Below, in pieces: positions 33,787 to 47,334 of a stretch of DNA of 64,000 nt (positions are counted from its first letter, which is position 1; every line of letters begins with the position of its first letter). This DNA comes from Ecdyonurus torrentis (taxonomy: Eukaryota; Arthropoda; Insecta; Ephemeroptera; Heptageniidae). The stretch spans positions 27,152,489 through 27,216,488 of the forward strand of contig OX439133.1 in assembly GCA_949318235.1 (NCBI GenBank), in the 5' to 3' direction. The notes beneath the pieces are model-generated. The model was not told the DNA's origin. It did not search any database and worked only from the letters and a program-made list of their open reading frames with translations. The translations under genes were made by a program, and so were the position numbers.

Positions 33787-36700
33787 TAGGGTTGCCAACT
33801 ATCGAAATGGCCAGGAAAGTACACCTCCGGGGGGTTTGGGGGGCGCAGCCCCCCAAGGCCCGCCGCAGGCGAAAAAATTTTTTAAGCCACGCCCCTTTTT
33901 TCATTAATTTTTCATGGTTTTTATATAAGATTAAACATTTACAAATAAGAACTAATAAAAGTTTAAAAAAGAACAGAACAAAAATTTAAATAGTGAATTT
34001 GATTCAGACACTAAAGGTAAACTTAAAAATAAATAAGAAAAAATGCATATATATAATATATATATATATATTTTTTTTTTGGAATATTATAACATTTTAT
34101 ATTTCATACAAATGCATAAAGTTATAATTTTTACATTTTTCAGTTATATAAACTGAAATTGCAATTACATTACTGGTAATTCCAAATGTAAATTCACAAA
34201 TCAATTGTAAAGTAATTTGATTTTTAATTTTTTTTTTCTATTTTTTTACCAATATTATAAAAGCATAAATACTACATAAATTTATTGATATGTCACTGGA
34301 ATTTATTTTAAGATAGTACTCAATAATGTTATACAAATATAAACACTTTTTATTTTAAATTTGAAATAGAAAAATAAATTTTCAGAATATTTTTTAATTA
34401 TGCAGAGAATTTAAAAAACAAAAAGAAAACAATAAAAAAACTAAAAAAAAATTATGAAAGAATAATATATTATTTTATTATTGTTTTAATATTATCAGTA
34501 TAGATTTCAAAAACGTGCATAAAGTTTTAATTTTTACATGTTTAAATTATATAAATGCAGATGTACAAATAAATTTTTCAAATAATTAGTCTTTTTTTTT
34601 TCTTTTATATATATATTTTTTAAGCAATATTTATTTATTACTAGTTAAATTTGATGATTTGTCATTAGAATTAATTTTAAGTATGCTACTAAATAGTAGC
34701 CTAATATAGAAATGTTATCTATAATAATTAAAAATATAACATTTTTATTTTTAATTGGAAATTAAATTTTCAGAATAATTTTTAATTTTGCATAGATCTA
34801 AAAAAATATACTATTAAGAAAAAAAAATAGAGCAAAAAAAAATTAAAACATTTTAGGTAATGCTATTTTTTATTTGAAGTTATATTTGTCCTTACTTTTA
34901 ACTTCTTTTAAGAAGTTTTTGTCTTTAACAATATTATCATGAAACTGACTGCAGTTGTCACTATAGTTGAAATATGTCATAATTTCATTTTTTATTAATT
35001 CATTAGTGCATCTGTTCCTAGTATCACTCCATTTAATATTCATGATACTAAATACTCTTTCTACAAATGCAGAAGTGGCAGGAATGCTGAACAGAAATTG
35101 CATAATTTTATAAATTATAGGAATTTCTTTGTAAAAACTGTTACTAAAAATATGTAACCATTTGTCTACAGTTCTACAATTATCTGTGATTACTCTTTTT
35201 GATACTAAGGTATTGTACTGTGTTTTTAAAAGTACAACTTCATCAAATAACTTATTTTTATTAATATCAACAAATTTATCTAATTGAGTTTCTAATTTAG
35301 TAACTACTGCTAAAAATTCACTGTAAGATGGTGGTCCATGTTTTAAGTTTAATTTTGATGCAACATATAACCAATTTTCCTTAGAAAAATTAAACCTTTT
35401 TTCTAAGTAGCTGAGAGCTGTTTGAAGAAAATCTGAGAATTCAGTGTTTAATCTCTTTTTAACTTGAGGAGTACAATGTAAAAATTCATTTGCTACTTCT
35501 GTGCCATAAAATGAATTTTTTATTCTTTCTTTAATTTTACTTTTTAATGTGTCCATAATATTAAATGTTTCTATTGCAGTGATTTTATTTCCTTCGAGCA
35601 TTTTAATATGCTCTTCAAAAAGAGAAATGACATGATTTACAAACAGCAGAGTAATGTAAACTGAGTTATCAGGGTCAAATGTGCCATCATTAAAGTCAAT
35701 GTTAAATAATTTTGCCAGGGGTTTTGCACATTCTTTGGGTTCAATACTCAAAAAATACGACCTGATTGGTTGCCAATTTGTAGTTAACCTATTAGTGGCA
35801 GGACCTAAGGAGAGCCATCTGACCACACAATGTCTGATTACTTCTTGGTAATCTGTCTCACAGAAATCAAAGAAATTTTTTAAACTATCATTTCTTAAAC
35901 AAGATCTTGAAAAGTGACCATATAAACATTAATGACTAAATTTTCCACATCAAGTGATAAACATTCACAAGCTTTTCTTCCACAATTGTGGACTATGTGA
36001 GCTTTACAATTTGCTTCTAATAATTCTTTATTTTCTTTTTTTAAGTTTACATAAAGTGATTTATTTTTTCCAAAATTGGAATTTGTGTTGTCTGCTGACA
36101 AACAGGATGTATTTTTAATTGGAATATTATTATTTTCTAGGGACTTTACTACCATACCAGTCATCCCATCTGCACTTTCATTGTTATTTGAAACAAAATC
36201 TAAAACTGTATTTTTGATTCCATCTTCAGCAGTAAAATGTTGAGTGGTGATAGGGAACTTTTTATCTTTCTTATGATTAGAGGCATCTGTTTGTAATCCA
36301 TATGGGGTATTTGAGTTACTTAAACAACTTACAGTTTTTTGTAAAGACTTAGGTCCCAAAACTCCTGAGACGATTGCTTCAGCTTTTGTTTTACCACATG
36401 CAATTTTTTGTGCTACTTCAGAATCCTGGTAAACATGCTTCACTAATTTTACTTCACAGTCAAGAGAATTGTAGGACAAGTGATGTTTGACAGCATGGTA
36501 AACATGACTGGCCTCTGCTGCAGTAATCTATAAAAAAATGAATAGTAAAATTATTAAAATTTGCTACTTAAAAATTCACAGGGGAAAATAACTATTGAAT
36601 ATTATTTTATATAAATAAATAATTAATAATTAACTCACTTTGTCCTGCAGAGGAGAATCTTTATTCACTGCATATCTCTCCATGCGTAGATTTGTCTGAG

Positions 36701-37939
36701 TCTCCTTGGTATTGCTGGTGTGCGAGTCTGTGTCTGCATGCAAAGTAATCTAAAAAAGAAAATAAATTACATTAATGTATGTATTTTTTTTTTTTTTTAT
36801 CTTAAGATTAAAACTACAAAGCTGTGAAGGTATATAGGCTTTGGTATGCAGTAGAGTTACCTATATATTACAGGAAAAATTGTGTTTTTTTGTTATTTAT
36901 ATTTTAATTGAACTTTTAGCCCCATAACACGAGCTTTCTATTGATCAAACTTGAAATATAAGAAACTATCCGTAATATTGACTCGCAACTGTGCTGCATA
37001 TTATTTTAAAATATTTAAAGTGCATAAATGCTTAACTATAACCAATACATAAAAATTGGCATATACTATTATGTGTTCTATAAAAGCAGATTTTTAAAAA
37101 AATGTATATTATTTAAAACAATTTATTATAAAATTTTTAATTACCGCAGTACGACCTCGATATCCTACACAGAAGTCGATGCGACAAATGTTGCAGTGCG
37201 CCTTGTGTTTATTTCCTTGTGTTGGAATTATATATTGGAATTCATTCTCCCAAACCTTGTTATATTTACATAAGCGTCTAGGAATGGATTTCTTAATTTT
37301 CTTGGATTTAGGTTCATCGTCCTCAGAAGAAGATATATGCTCCTCAGTCTGCGTCTGCATACGTTTATCAAAATGAGCTGATCCATTATTGTCCTCAGAC
37401 AAGAGCTGCACCTCTCCAGATTGTGTAGGAATATCCAGATCTTCTGATTCCTTCCTTTTTTCGTTATCACTAGTACAAGTTAACACTTTTTCATTTTTTT
37501 TAATAGGATGGAAATATTTTAACATAATAATTTTTTTTTTCTACAGAAAAAACGAAACCAACAACAATAATAATACTATTTTTTAAATTTGACTTTTCTC
37601 ACGTGTATGTTATTGTAACCTTGACCGGCCTTGACACTTGTTTTTGTTTGTTTTTATAATATATTGTATTAAAAAAACACGTTTCCATATCGCATATGCC
37701 ATCTCTTGATAACTATTTGAACAATTGAAATAAAACAGAATGAGGACATCTGTCGGCCGTTTTTATAAATACTTTTAGCTTTTTATTTGATATATATTTT
37801 TTAAAATTTTTTATTGGAAGTATCAACTTTTGGATAATTTTTGCATTAGGTTTGTCCTTTCCTGGAACCAAAGGAAGAAAGGACACAGACTGACCAAAAA
37901 AGGACTGTCCTCCCCAAAAAAGTACGGTTGGCAACCCTA
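33787..37939 (-). mobile_element. Complete hAT transposon, 4153 bp
   Basis: Terminal inverted repeats TAGGGTTGCCAAC / GTTGGCAACCCTA, flanked by perfect 8-bp target duplications CTTTGGGG (33779-33786 and 37940-37947). The uninterrupted palindrome arm at about 32990-33000 shows the same site once (as CCCCAAAG), proving the empty-site sequence. Subterminal GC-rich hairpin text at 33825-33895 resembles that of the element at 22737-24406. Carries a three-exon transposase on the minus strand. Confidence 0.95.
34870..37525 (-). pseudogene. hAT transposase with BED zinc finger, one frameshift
   Basis: Exon 1 is 37525-37145 (ATG at 37525, 127 codons, donor GGTAATT), exon 2 36749-36639 (37 codons, CTTTTTTAG acceptor, GTGAGT donor), exon 3 36527-34870 (acceptor TTTATAG). 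All junctions are phase 0. Exon 1 has an acidic/Ser-rich N-terminus and the first half of a BED finger (CNICRIDF); exon 2 supplies HADTDSH. Exon 3 opens ITAAEASHVYHAVKHH and contains LQTDASNHKKD (first catalytic Asp, near 36285), LSADNTNSNFGK (second Asp, near 36095), CKAHIVHNCGRKACECL (Cx2H motif), RWLSLGPATNRL, and the C-terminal dimerisation part ending with AFVERVFSIMNIKWSDTRNR (catalytic Glu). One frameshift near 35890-35905 separates the front from the back. Total about 715 residues, normal for the family. Confidence 0.9.
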
Positions 37940-38057
37940 CTTTGGGGTCTTTAGTCGTCCCATTAGCCTTATTTCTGCATTTGTCATTCAAAATACGCGG
38001 CACCAAAAAAGGCGGGAAAAAGTAGTACTATCACATGTTTAGTTTCCGTAAAGCCCA

Positions 38058-39586
38058 CTGTATTACTCCCTATAAATATAAACTAATGTTTAACTAACTG
38101 TACGACCAATTAAATGCAAGTTCTAAAATCATATTTTTCTCCAACCCTCATTAACCGTAACTCAAGTATCTGTATTAAATTGAACAATACAAACCCTCCT
38201 CTCTGCAATACCCAACTTTACTTTACAAATAACAGACATTCTGTGTAGTGCTGTGTTATGTAATATCAATGGTCATTATTGTAAGTACATAAGTCAAACA
38301 ACAACAAGAGGATATTTCTATACAGCTCTGGTTAATAAACATGGCTATGGAAATAACAAGCCAGCCGTCGTGTTACATACATACGTAGTCAAATACAAGA
38401 AAAAAAACATAGACTGAGGAAAAATAAATGAGTAATAATTATGCTAATAATTTTTCTTCACAATGTGTTCAATACAGCCTAATGTATTCCATACTTAAAG
38501 ATAACTGTTTTACAAAGCATAAATATTGTATGGTTTAGCATAATAAATGATATTGTAATGAAACAAATAGACATATATGCGGCTTAAATTAGGTAATTCA
38601 TATTTTCATTTAATATAAAATATTTTTACTAAAAATTCCTGTAAACATAAATTTTAAAAAATGTACTTCTACTAATAAATTAAATTTTAAACACACTTTA
38701 AACTTATTTATCTTGCTTTTTTAAATTATGGAACACAAAATGTGACAACGAAAATGATGATAATTTTCACCAAGAACTGAATAATATGAGCAAGCAAGCA
38801 AAACATTGCTGAATATCTGTAAAGTATGCGATCTGACAATGAGAGATTTGACATTTAAAAACAAAGTAAAATAAAAAAAAAAAAAAATGGTTGCATTATT
38901 ATGTCAAATTTTTAATATCACTACAGCGACGTTTTTTTATTTTTTTTTTTTGAACAAAGATAATAAAGTATTTATTGGTTTGATACTGACTTAAAAATAA
39001 TTTCGCTCAAATCAGGTTTCGTTTCAACATACTACGCATGCGCAGTATATAGAAACAGAAGCAGATGTGGCCAATACCATTTTGTATAGTCGGCCTCTAA
39101 TCAGATGCTTCTTTATAAGTTTTATAAAGTAAGACGGAACCAATTTGGTTACTATGTATGATAATGTCTAGCAATTGAAATAAATACGCTCGATTTGGAG
39201 ATATAGAAAATTTGTGATTATGTTTTTCTTATCTTTCTTATTCACTTTCGCTTCCCACTTGCAGAAAGTTTTAACTCCTACTGCTCAAGTAGATTAACTT
39301 GAATATTTCAACGCGCTTTGAAAGCATAAACTGCAATGAATATGTTTAAATAACTTTTAACTTCGTTAACAAATAGTAATTTATATTTTAATATTTTTTA
39401 AAAATATATTTTTAAATAAATATAAAATATTTTATGTTCAAAATTTTACAAAATATAAACAATTATACACTATTTTATTTCTAATAAATGTTAAATTTTA
39501 CAAAAAATTTAATTAGGACAATAAATTTATAAAAAATGTTTGGTTTATATTTCGATTTGAAACAAGAATACAATACGGTTACGGTG
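38058..39586. other. Intergenic, with copy of the GCATGCGCAGTA family
   Basis: At about 39005-39135 TTTCGTTTCAACATACTACG and GCATGCGCAGTATATAGAAA followed by CAGAAGCAGATGTGGCCAA match the family at 31045, 41183 and 51905. Otherwise AT-rich with nothing recognised. Confidence 0.5.
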
Positions 39587-39836
39587 CTAAACCACTCATC
39601 TACTTAAAGCGTGTTGGCTTACTTTTACGCGTCTACGTTTATCGCGATATAGCCATTTTAAACAATCTACATTTTTCACGACAACAGGTGTAAAACACTT
39701 CTACGCCTGTTTTCCTATGTAGAAGTGTTTTTTACCTGTTTTAGTGAACAATGCAGATGCGTCTTGCTATGGCTATCACGATAAACGTAGATGTTTGAAA
39801 GTAAACAAACACGCTAAAAGCAGAAGTGTGGATTAG
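39587..39836. repeat. 250-bp hairpin element
   Basis: CTAAACCACTCATCTAC ... ACGTTTATCGCGATATAGCC pairs with GGCTATCACGATAAACGT ... GTGTGGATTAG; centre near 39712 with ACACTTCTAC/GTAGAAGTGT. No ORF; MITE-like. Confidence 0.75.
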
Positions 39837-40145
39837 TCGCAGCAGCATCGAATAATGGTCTACAGTTGCAGGGATAAATTCTCCGCTTTCAAAAAGAAAA
39901 GATTACTCTACAACAAAATAATCTAATATAATTAACATGCTTTAATCGTCAATGTTATTTTGACCGTGTAGTGTTAAGCCACATTAAATATGTAATGTGT
40001 AAATATGATTTCTTGGCATGAAAAGTACATAAATATAACATCGACTTTGACTGTTGAAAAATATAGGCTGCAATATAAAACCCAGGTCGTTATTTACTTG
40101 GCTTGTTTATTTATTGACATGTGTCATTGCCTTTTATATCACGGT

Positions 40146-41123
40146 CTGTACACAGAGTAATAGAGAGTACATCACATTTTATACATTGTCACTTATATGT
40201 AATGTAACTACCAGTGTATGTACTGTACACAGAGTAATAGAGAGTACATCACATTTTATACATTGTCACTTATATGTCTTGTAACTACCTGTGTATGTAC
40301 TGTACACAGAGTAATAGAGAGTACATCACATTTTATACATTGTCACTTATATGTCTTGTAACTACCTGTGTATGTACTGTACACAGAGTAATAGAGAGTA
40401 CATCACATTTTATACATTGTCACTTATATGTACTGTAACTACCTGTGTATGTACTGTACACAGAGTAATAGAGAGTACATCACATTTTATACATTGTCAC
40501 TTATATGTCTTGTAACTACCTGTGTATGTACTGTACACAGAGTAATAGAGAGTACATCACATTTTATACATTGTCACTTATATGTAATGTAACTACCAGT
40601 GTATGTACTGTACACAGAGTAATAGAGAGTACATCACATTTTATACATTGTCACTTATATGTCATGTAACTACCTGTGTATGTACTGTACACAGAGTAAT
40701 AGAGAGTACATCACATTTTATACATTGTCACTTATATGTCTTGTAACTACCTGTGTATGTACTGTACACAGAGTAATAGAGAGTACATCACATTTTATAC
40801 ATTGTCACTTATATGTACTGTAACTACCTGTGTATGTACTGTACACAGAGTAATAGAGAGTACATCACATTTTATACATTGTCACTTATATGTCATGTAA
40901 CTACCATGAGTGTATGTACTGTACACAGAGTAATAGAGAGTACATCACATTTTATACATTGTCACTTATATGTCTTGTAACTACCTGTGTATGTACTGTA
41001 CACAGAGTAATAGAGAGTACATCACATTTTATACATTGTCACTTATATGTCTTGTAACTACCTGTGTATGTACTGTACACAGAGTAATAGAGAGTACATC
41101 ACATTTTATACATTGTCACTTAT
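40146..41123 (+). repeat. 77-bp tandem repeat, about 12.6 copies
   Basis: The unit TGTACACAGAGTAATAGAGA ... ACTACCTGTGTATGTAC repeats every 77 bp. A four-base variable spot after CACTTATATGT reads AATG, CTTG, CTTG, ACTG, CTTG, AATG, CATG, CTTG, ACTG, CATG, CTTG, CTTG in successive units, with CCAGT linked to AATG, which suggests a five-unit higher-order arrangement. Confidence 0.95.
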
Positions 41124-41182
41124 TTGTGATCAAAATCACTTGCAGTATCAGCCTCAAAACAAATATTCTTTAGACAATTTTG

Positions 41183-41258
41183 CTCACTTTTATTTCCGTT
41201 TGTACTTACTACGCATGCGCTGTATGTTGAAACGGAAGTGAGAAATCGCTTAAAATTG
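41183..41258. repeat. Hairpin member of the GCATGCGCAGTA family
   Basis: GCTCACTTTTATTTCCGTTT pairs with AAACGGAAGTGAG around ACTACGCATGCGCTGTATG. The centre resembles an NRF-1 type GCGCATGCGC site. Confidence 0.55.
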
Positions 41259-43423
41259 ACGTAAAAACAAAAGCTTGTTTATAAATCTTTAACATCGACA
41301 GATAGACGATATAAGGCACTTGCAAATATAAAGCCAACGTATGAGGAAGTATGAATAAAGGACGTGTGAATGAATCAAGAACGAATAAAACGAGTCACAT
41401 AACATGCGATTAATGACTTGATATAATGTGCAACACAAGTGCGACATTTCTTGTACTATGAAACGTTATTCTTATTTTAACCCCGATTCATTTTACTTGT
41501 TTGCTTTAAACAATGCAGAAGTTAGTTCAATTATTTTTATTTTGTAACGTGAACAAAAACTTAACATTATTATTTATAACTAATTTTTAAGAAAATAATT
41601 AAATTAAAAAAGAAATAAAATTATATTATAATAACAAAATAAAAACTAATTTATATTTAAAGTAGAGTGAATTATATTATTTCTTTTTTATAACATAAAA
41701 TTGCTCTTCATTAAAATTAATTTTACACATAAATAAGTCTGTAACCACATATTTTTGGATTACATCCGTGTAACTAGAAAATTATTACATCGAATATTAA
41801 TCATAAAACATCAAATTTAATAGATTAGCTTTCGAATATTTTTTTTTTGTTTTGCATGCAATCGCAATAATGCACGGTAGATTGAATTTAAATTGACATG
41901 TTTGAATAAAACTGTGAGTGACCGCAATACTATGTACTTATATTTTAATGATAAAATAAGTAATAAAATAATATACACATAATGTAGTAAATAGCAAACT
42001 GTATGTAAATATTTTAATAATTTCATTGTTGAAATTTAATACATTATTTGTAATTTAATATTCGTTTATTTATTATTATTGTTTCATTTCATTGCATGTT
42101 ATTTCAAATATATTATATCCTTCATCTTTGTTTTTCTGTTCATTATGTAAAGGATCTGATTTTTTTAACTAAAAACTCATAATATGCAAAAATATGTTAT
42201 AAATATTTTTACTTTACCCAACAATATTATATTTTTCAATGCCCTGCTCTTACTTTAATCATTATATTTTACTTCTATTATATTACCGGATGCGATCATG
42301 CATTATGATTGTTGATTGACAATAATAGATAAATTACAAATATAACTGACACTACAAATATAACATCCTCCGAGATAACACAGACAATTACATTACAACA
42401 AGTAAATTGTTAAATATCAATTGTAAACCTTGCGATGTACAATTATTGAGATTTACATTATTTTACATTCTACTGCATATAATTATTATTGTGATAGTAA
42501 TTTCGTAGTGACACAGTAATCTAGATTTTAATATTCAGTCTGGAGTAACAGAAATGTAAAATTGTTTTCAGTCGATTGTATTTATTCTTTTTTTAAGAAA
42601 TTTATTTATTTCAGTAAGAAATGCTTCTCAATAACTCAGTTACGAATTACTTTACCCGTATATGAAGACGTGAAAACCTCATTCTAAACTTTAGTTCTTC
42701 TCTATGCAACAATATCAACAGTGTTACTAGTAACTTATAAATAATTGGAGCTACTCCAAACACTACAAATTTTCTTTAACAATTTAAAGCTCTATATATT
42801 TTATTTATAAAACTATTATTATTATTAAATAAAATAGTTAAATAAAGATAAAAAAAAAGTTATATTATGATATATCCATTAACAAATTAAAAAAGCATTA
42901 AAAAAAATTAATACATTTTTATTTACTTTTGAGTAAACAAAGAAAAATATTATTTAAATAAAAAAATTAATAGTTAAGTGCTGCACTAGTAATTTATTTT
43001 GTATGTATATTTGCATCGTTCACTTAGCACTGTATATACTCGTATTTTATGACAAATATGCAAATAAATTAGCAAATTAAAAGCTTTGAATTAATGCAGT
43101 AAATCAAACAGTGACATTTTAATATAAATTTTTCATTGATATACATCACATCAGTAATGAACACTGTGCAGTGACATAGCTACTGATTGACAAATGCTGT
43201 AATCAGAGAATTTCTACCGTTCTTTTTACACTTTTTGCTTTCCACTTTCATAGTTTTTGTTCGTTAGTTTTATATATTTTGTTTTGTTTTGTTTCATAAT
43301 TTTATTTCAGTCAGATAAAACTGACACAGTAACCTCTCTAATGACAAATCTAATTATTTATCTTCAAACAAAATACGTCACACATTATTATACATAAGTA
43401 ACAACTTACATGTTAAAACTACA
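41259..43423. other. AT-rich intergenic or intronic DNA
   Basis: No coding motif on either strand; no clear repeat. Confidence 0.5.
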
Positions 43424-43735
43424 TAGGGTGTATGCGCATGACGTCATATTTAATGCTTTTGAACACCATACTGGAGAGTAATGAATAACATTGCTCAGCA
43501 TAGGACAAACTTTGTTTTTAGATATTTGCATAGAGAAATCCGTTAATTTTTTGTTATTATAATTTTCACACATACTTGAGTTACTAATTAAACATATTCA
43601 CAGCATCAATGCTCTCAAAAATATTGATTATTATTTTTAAACTTTCGAAATGAGTTATTGTCCTATGCGGCACATACTATTGAGTGATAAAAGTGATAAA
43701 ACATGGCGTCAACTGTAACATGAATTTTATAGCCA
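43424..43735 (+). mobile_element. TAGGGTGTATGC MITE, copy 1
   Basis: Begins TAGGGTGTATGCGCATGACG and shares CCATACTGGAG, GAATAACATTGCTCAGCATA and AACATGGCGTC with copies 2 and 3. The right terminus is decayed. Confidence 0.75.
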
Positions 43736-44679
43736 ATGTAAGGCCAGTAATTTACATACACTATATGTATGTACTATGTATACATGTATACATGCATGTA
43801 TACAAAAGTAACAAAATATTTTTAACTTAAGACTTGTAACATTTAGAATCATTGATAATTAATTAAACCTCATTATTTTAGTTTTTGTTCACAGATTATC
43901 GTTATATACCAAAAAAATCAACAGTCTCTTTGATTTCTAATTTATATGTTGATATTTCTATTTGTCAGTTATGAGGTCTCCAGTATATGACGTCAAAGCC
44001 AGCCTGCTGTCTGATTGGCTGACACAAATTGTAAAATAATACCGAAAATTTCTCAAGTCAACGTGTGTACAAGCTGTTTAGAAAAAAAAAATTTAATTAT
44101 TTTTTTAACATTAATTCTTTATTATTATTTTATGAGTAAAAGTTATCGCTAATATTTGACATTTCATATTTATTTGTTATCTTCTAATATTGGAAAATAT
44201 TTTATACTTTCCTGCACCTTTCCCATCAACCAAACATTCATTAATTTTTACTTTTCATACATATTGTAACCATTTATATAATATATTTCTTGTTATTATT
44301 ATGTTGTTGTTATGTATGTCTGCGATATAATTTATGACGGAAATAAATAAAAGTATAATAATAATATACTCGTGTGTTTGTCATTTCAAATTTGTAATGA
44401 AATATTTCATCTCGTTTAGCTTATTATATTTCTTGAACATTCAGGTTGTATGATAATTATAACTGCTTACTAACTACATTAACACCTACAAAATGTTCAC
44501 ATTTGCATCTCTTAATACAAAGATGCCGATGATACTACTACGTTTCACAGCATTCAGCGTTGTTACAGTGCTCAGACTAAACGATTTACATGGTGCATAT
44601 TTATAAAAAATTATTACAATAATAAAAGTAATAACATTGAAATTGTAAACAAAAGAACAAATGTCGCAAAAGTATAATA
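43736..44679. other. AT-rich spacer between MITE copies
   Basis: Nothing recognised apart from TATGTATACATG-type palindromic text near 43770-43800. Confidence 0.5.
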
Positions 44680-44983
44680 TAGGGTGTATGCGGATGACGT
44701 CATATTTATTGCGCTTGGAGGCCATACTGGAGTAGTGAATAACATTGCTCAGCATAGGACAAACTTCATTTAAGCCAATTTTCTTTGAGAAATCGCTTCA
44801 TTTTTTGTTATTGATATTTTTCTCACATACTTGAGATACTTATTCAACATATTTACAGCATTAATGCTCTCAAAAATATTGCACAGTGGTTTTAAACTGG
44901 CAAAATGATTTATTTTCCTATGCCACCCATGTTATTGAGTTATCCAACATGGCGTCGACTTTAACATGAATGCATAGACCCTA
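44680..44983 (+). mobile_element. TAGGGTGTATGC MITE, copy 2 (best preserved)
   Basis: Starts TAGGGTGTATGCGGATGACG and ends AATGCATAGACCCTA, with TA on both sides (44678-44679, 44984-44985). 304 bp, no ORF of note. Terminal repeats match copies 1 and 3. Confidence 0.85.
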
Positions 44984-45548
44984 TATAATTAAAGATTTTT
45001 TAAATTTATTATATTATATAAATAAATTTTAAGAAAATTTATGATGTTACAATGACATAAATGCAGCATAAATCACGACATTTATTCTTAGCATGCTCGC
45101 TAACTTTAATTGACTGACACTCTCGACAGGTAAATATGTTACAACTTACAACACTTCACTCACCTAAGAACAACATTAAATTATTACAACACAACATTTT
45201 AGTTGTATAAATAATATTTTAAAAAATTGGATTAGTATTAAAATAACAAAATTATAATTTTTATTTTAATGACAAGTTTGAAAACAATACATTTCTTAAA
45301 CAATGTACCAAGATTAACCTTTTAAATACCTTAATATTCAGCTTACTGTTTATAATTTTTTAATTTATTTAAAATAAATATAAAAATTAACATCAGACAA
45401 ATATGTAAATAGTATTTAATTGAAATCATTACAATTGTTATATTAATTATATAACTTTTAAATAAACTACTAATTTCAATTAAATTATTAATACAAAAAC
45501 AATTTAGTATAAAAATAGTAAAAATACCTACTGTTTAAACATATAACC

Positions 45549-45861
45549 TACATTGTGTATGATCATGACGTCATATAATGCGCTTCGACGCCATACTGGG
45601 GTAATGAATAACATAGCTACGAATAGGACAAACTTCGTTTTTGGCTATTTGCATTAGAAAATCAGTTATTTATTTTGTAATTTATTATTTTTCTCACATA
45701 GTTAAGATACTAATTCAACCTATTAACAATATCAATGCTTTAAAAAATATTGCTTACTTGTTAGTATTTTTAAACTGGCAAAATGAGTCATTTTCCTATG
45801 CGGCCCATGTTATTGAGTTATTTAACACGGCGTAGACTTTAACATGAATGCATACACCCTA
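45549..45861 (+). mobile_element. TAGGGTGTATGC MITE, copy 3
   Basis: Left end decayed (TACATTGTGTATGATCATGA), then the shared TGACGTCATAT, CGCCATACTGGGGTAATGAA and, at the right, AACATGAATGCATACACCCTA. Confidence 0.8.
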
Positions 45862-46477
45862 TTGTACAATAAATCATTTTAATTGACGATTATAAAAATA
45901 CATTACTTAATACATATCTATTTCTTTGTGCAAAACAAATTATGGAAATCACTATCGTTATTTAACTAAAGTTAAAATAACAATGACAAATTTTTGTTAT
46001 TTTAGCCAACATTACCAATATTACTTATTTTAATCAGTAAAAATAATTATTAATTAATTATAATAATAGTGATCTATTTTTATTCTTATTTTGTAATTTT
46101 AAATTATGGTCAACCATCCATAATTTTTTATTAAAATCTTAACTGTTGTTTCTGTGATGTGATAAATAAACGATAAATTATAAAATTCAGTTTTTTTAAA
46201 GCTGCAAAAAGAACAAATTTTTTAAAAAGATGATAATATTTATTACAACTCAAAACGGAAATTGCATTAATTTAGTAAAAAAAAAAAATATATATATATA
46301 TATATGGTAGAAAATATGTTTGATTTTAACAGTAACCGGTTTTTTTAGAGAACTTAGTAATGCATTTTATCAATTTATGTATTTAGACGCAGAAATGTTT
46401 GAATTTAAAAAATATTTACTATACTGCAGGCAAAGAGAGACCGAAATAGAGATGAGAAAAGAATCAAGTCTGTAAGT

Positions 46478-46519
<42 letters not shown>

Positions 46520-47334
46520 AGAACACTAAAACACTAATATATTTCTCTCTCTAACACATTTCTCATGCAAGATCCAATGCTATACATCAGTGATAGATAT
46601 TGATACACGACGTCAAGTGTAAAAACTATTTTTTCTCTCTGACAAAGTGAAGTCTCAAATAAAAAGAGACCATGTATCGTAAATCACAAACTGTTGACGT
46701 GTATGTAAAAAATTTGATAAGCAGTAAAAATATTTAGTGAAGACAATTATTTATCTTGTCATATTGCATTGTTATCTGGCAAAGTCTGTGTTGTGTTATA
46801 TATACGGTGACATGTTTAGCAACCTTTTTATATAACTGTTATAGAACACATAAAGTAGTATTCACTACGTGCAATGTCTTGCAATGTGACATATTTGTTT
46901 GCATGTGTTTAAGTTATATACATGCTCGGAAATCTATGGCATAGAGTGAGGTGTACTTGGAAAATATAGTTGTTGTTGTTCTTTGTGATATTTCATTAAT
47001 AAACATAAGGCATTTGTAAAGTATAGTCAGGCTTGTTTGTTAGAAATAAATTTAATTTATTTATCCAGGCAGTTCATTGCATTAAATAAAGTGACAATAA
47101 TGTTGATCTCGTCATTTTAACAAACACTCGCGCAATTATACAGTTACTATGAAATATGAAGTTGTGTGTTCTTTTTGTTCTTCAAACAATGACCAGTAAA
47201 AATATTATTATAAATAAGCCATAAAGAAAACCCAAAATAATTTTTTTTTTTTAAACCGTAATCCTACAAAGAAATTATGAAGTAACTAATTTCTGAAAGC
47301 AAAGATGTTTTGTTGGTTTATATAAATATGAATT
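45862..47334. other. AT-rich DNA with (AT)n and (GA)n runs
   Basis: (AT)n at about 46289-46305, (GA)n at 46482-46518, otherwise nothing recognised. Confidence 0.6.

Larger units (their letters stand above)
32882..38057. repeat. 1015-bp palindrome interrupted by a hAT transposon
   Basis: Left end TGGGCTTTACGGAAACTAAA (32882) pairs with the right end finishing CCGTAAAGCCCA (38057). Arms of about 500 bp pair nearly base for base once 33787-37947 is removed; centre near 33389 with GGCCGATAG/CTATCGGCC around a short loop. Small mirror-image ORFs (32933-33169 + and 33609-33824 -) are the same sequence in the two arms and show no known domain. Confidence 0.9.

Noticed and set aside
32933..33824. 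Mirror-image ORFs with SSLKTLDNLLKVFHARKHQI in the 32882-38057 palindrome.
   Set aside because: Open only for 70-78 codons, no known domain, and duplicated by the palindrome. Could be a remnant of a coding region, but not supportable.
40146..41123. ORFs across the 77-bp tandem repeat.
   Set aside because: They follow the repeat, 77 is not a multiple of 3, so the frame shifts in each unit and stops appear.
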